Source: Phycisphaerae bacterium (GTDB lineage: Bacteria > Planctomycetota > Phycisphaerae > JAJVII01). From it: a stretch of 6,026 nt of DNA. Where the stretch lies: the NCBI GenBank assembly GCA_028706835.1, contig JAQTVL010000288.1, positions 1 to 6,026 on the forward strand, given 5' to 3'. The stretch's first letter is position 1, and the number at the start of each line of letters is the position of its first letter. Below the pieces are notes generated by a model, which was given only the letters and a program-made list of their open reading frames with translations, made no database searches and was not told the DNA's origin. This document shows positions 5,016 through 6,026 of the stretch, piece after piece. Made by a program: the position numbers and the translations under genes.

Positions 5016-6026
5016 ATGAAACCGGAAGATCGTCGTTTTGCTTCGCCGCGGAACGTGACGCTGCGCGACGGGCGCAAGGTCGCCATTCGCCTGCTGGCGC
5101 CGACTGACGCGGAAGCCCTGGCTGACTTCTACGCGGCCATCCCGGCCGAGGACGGCATCTATTACATTTCGGCGGCGGCGCGCACGCGCGAGAAGGCGCT
5201 GGCCCGGGCGGCCGGCGTCGACACGCCGTATGAGGTCTGCCTCGCGCTGGCGGACGACGCGGGGATGATCCACGGCGAGGCGTGGTATCGCTGGAGCGCC
5301 GAGCGGACGCAGCAGAGCACGTTCGGCATCATCATCCGCCGCACCATGCAGGGCGTGGGCGCCGGGCGCCTGATTATGCAGCGGCTGATGGAGATCGGCG
5401 ACCTCTACGGCCCGCCGGTCATGGACCTGACGGTTCAGGCGGAGAACGAGCGGGCCTGGAAGCTGTATGTCAGCCTGGGCTTCGTCCTCCTGCGGGAGCA
5501 GACGCGGGCCGCCCGCGAGGACTCGCCGGCGATGCCCGAGTTCTACATGGAGCGCAAGATGGGCCGGCGGTGTTGGGCCGGCGCCGCGTCGCGAACCATC
5601 AACCCCGCGATCGGGGCGCACCTGGCCGGGCAGTTGTATGTCCGCAAGACGGAGTTCGTTCGCGACGACCTGGAACTCAGCCTGCTGTATCTGGCCAATC
5701 GCGACGGCGGCGTGTGTTTGGTGAGCGTGGACAACTGCGGCACGTTTGAACCGCCGTATTACGAGGACCTGCGGGCCATCGTCAGCCGGGAAACCGGGGT
5801 GCCGGCTGATCGCGTGCTTATTTGCTGCACGCACACGCACGCCGGTGCGACGGTCGCGTCGATCCTGCACGACTCGCCGAAAGACGACGCCTACCTCGCG
5901 CTGGTGCGCGACCGGCTGGCGGAGGCGGCCCGCGAGGCGTTCGCGTCGGCCCGCCCGGCGCGGATCGGCACGGCCACCGGCCAGGCCCGCGTCGGGTTCC
6001 ACCGCCGGCTGTGCTGGCAGGACGGC
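5016..6026 (+). CDS. GNAT acetyltransferase fused to a neutral-ceramidase-like domain (3' end outside window)
   Basis: One stop-free frame of 337 codons runs to the window edge. Residues about 14-183 form a complete GNAT N-acetyltransferase domain: the acetyl-CoA loop is RRTMQGVGAG (108-117, QxxGxG at 112-117), followed by the strand DLTVQAENERAWKLYVSLGF (137-156) with the typical NxxAxxLYxxxGF pattern, and a usual GNAT ending near YMERKMG. From about 195 (NPAIGAHLAG) the protein resembles the N-terminal catalytic domain of neutral/alkaline non-lysosomal ceramidases: LVSVDNCG (235-242), then RAIVSRETGVPADRVLICCTHTHAG within 253-277, where H273 and H275 fit the HTH zinc-binding motif. No signal peptide is seen, whereas true neutral ceramidases are exported; many bacterial members of this family have no proven ceramidase activity. 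Roughly two thirds or more of the second domain lies beyond the window. An amidohydrolase acting with an acetyltransferase is imaginable, but the substrate is unknown. Confidence 0.82.
   Translation, partial: MKPEDRRFASPRNVTLRDGRKVAIRLLAPTDAEALADFYAAIPAEDGIYYISAAARTREKALARAAGVDTPYEVCLALADDAGMIHGEAWYRWSAERTQQSTFGIIIRRTMQGVGAGRLIMQRLMEIGDLYGPPVMDLTVQAENERAWKLYVSLGFVLLREQTRAAREDSPAMPEFYMERKMGRRCWAGAASRTINPAIGAHLAGQLYVRKTEFVRDDLELSLLYLANRDGGVCLVSVDNCGTFEPPYYEDLRAIVSRETGVPADRVLICCTHTHAGATVASILHDSPKDDAYLALVRDRLAEAAREAFASARPARIGTATGQARVGFHRRLCWQDG

Noticed and set aside
4794..6002. Minus-strand reading frame of 402 codons opposite the fusion gene
   Set aside because: It has no recognisable motif and runs through palindromic DNA; the plus strand shows clear GNAT and HTH-motif domains.

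Overview
The window is GC-rich bacterial chromosomal DNA with five protein genes, two of them cut by the window edges, and two non-coding stretches. The gene mix is a multihaem cytochrome with doubled CxxCH motifs, a TldD-type metalloprotease, a secreted protein of unknown function, a GH51-like arabinofuranosidase, and a GNAT domain joined to a neutral-ceramidase-like domain. This suggests Planctomycetota, perhaps Phycisphaerae. That placement is an inference from gene content only; no rRNA or other marker gene is present.

Layout: (1) 2-541, plus strand, is the 3' end of a c-type cytochrome with four CxxCH motifs. (2) 545-1954, minus strand, is a full-length TldD protease meeting the cytochrome tail to tail with 3 bases between the stops. 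(3) 1955-2208 is a divergent intergenic region. It holds a G-rich purine tract, four tandem CGGAATN heptads, a repeated TTCGCGAT octamer and a consensus TATAAT box. (4) 2209-2934 is a small secreted protein of unknown function, followed after 27 bases by (5) 2962-4779, a GH51-like glycosidase with both catalytic glutamates; these two are probably one operon. (6) 4771-4995 is a roughly 225-base fold-back element. Its long imperfect terminal inverted repeats enclose three hairpins built from alternating CATG(C/G)CTG arms, and its left end covers the last codons and stop of the glycosidase. (7) 5016 to the window end is one uninterrupted reading frame of 337 codons in which a complete GNAT acetyltransferase domain runs directly into a ceramidase-like domain; its 3' end lies outside the window.

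The secreted protein and glycosidase may be co-expressed, possibly for handling arabinose-containing polysaccharide, but no transporter or regulator is visible. The cytochrome, TldD and fusion genes look like independent units. The items most worth following up are the fold-back element and the GNAT-ceramidase-like fusion.
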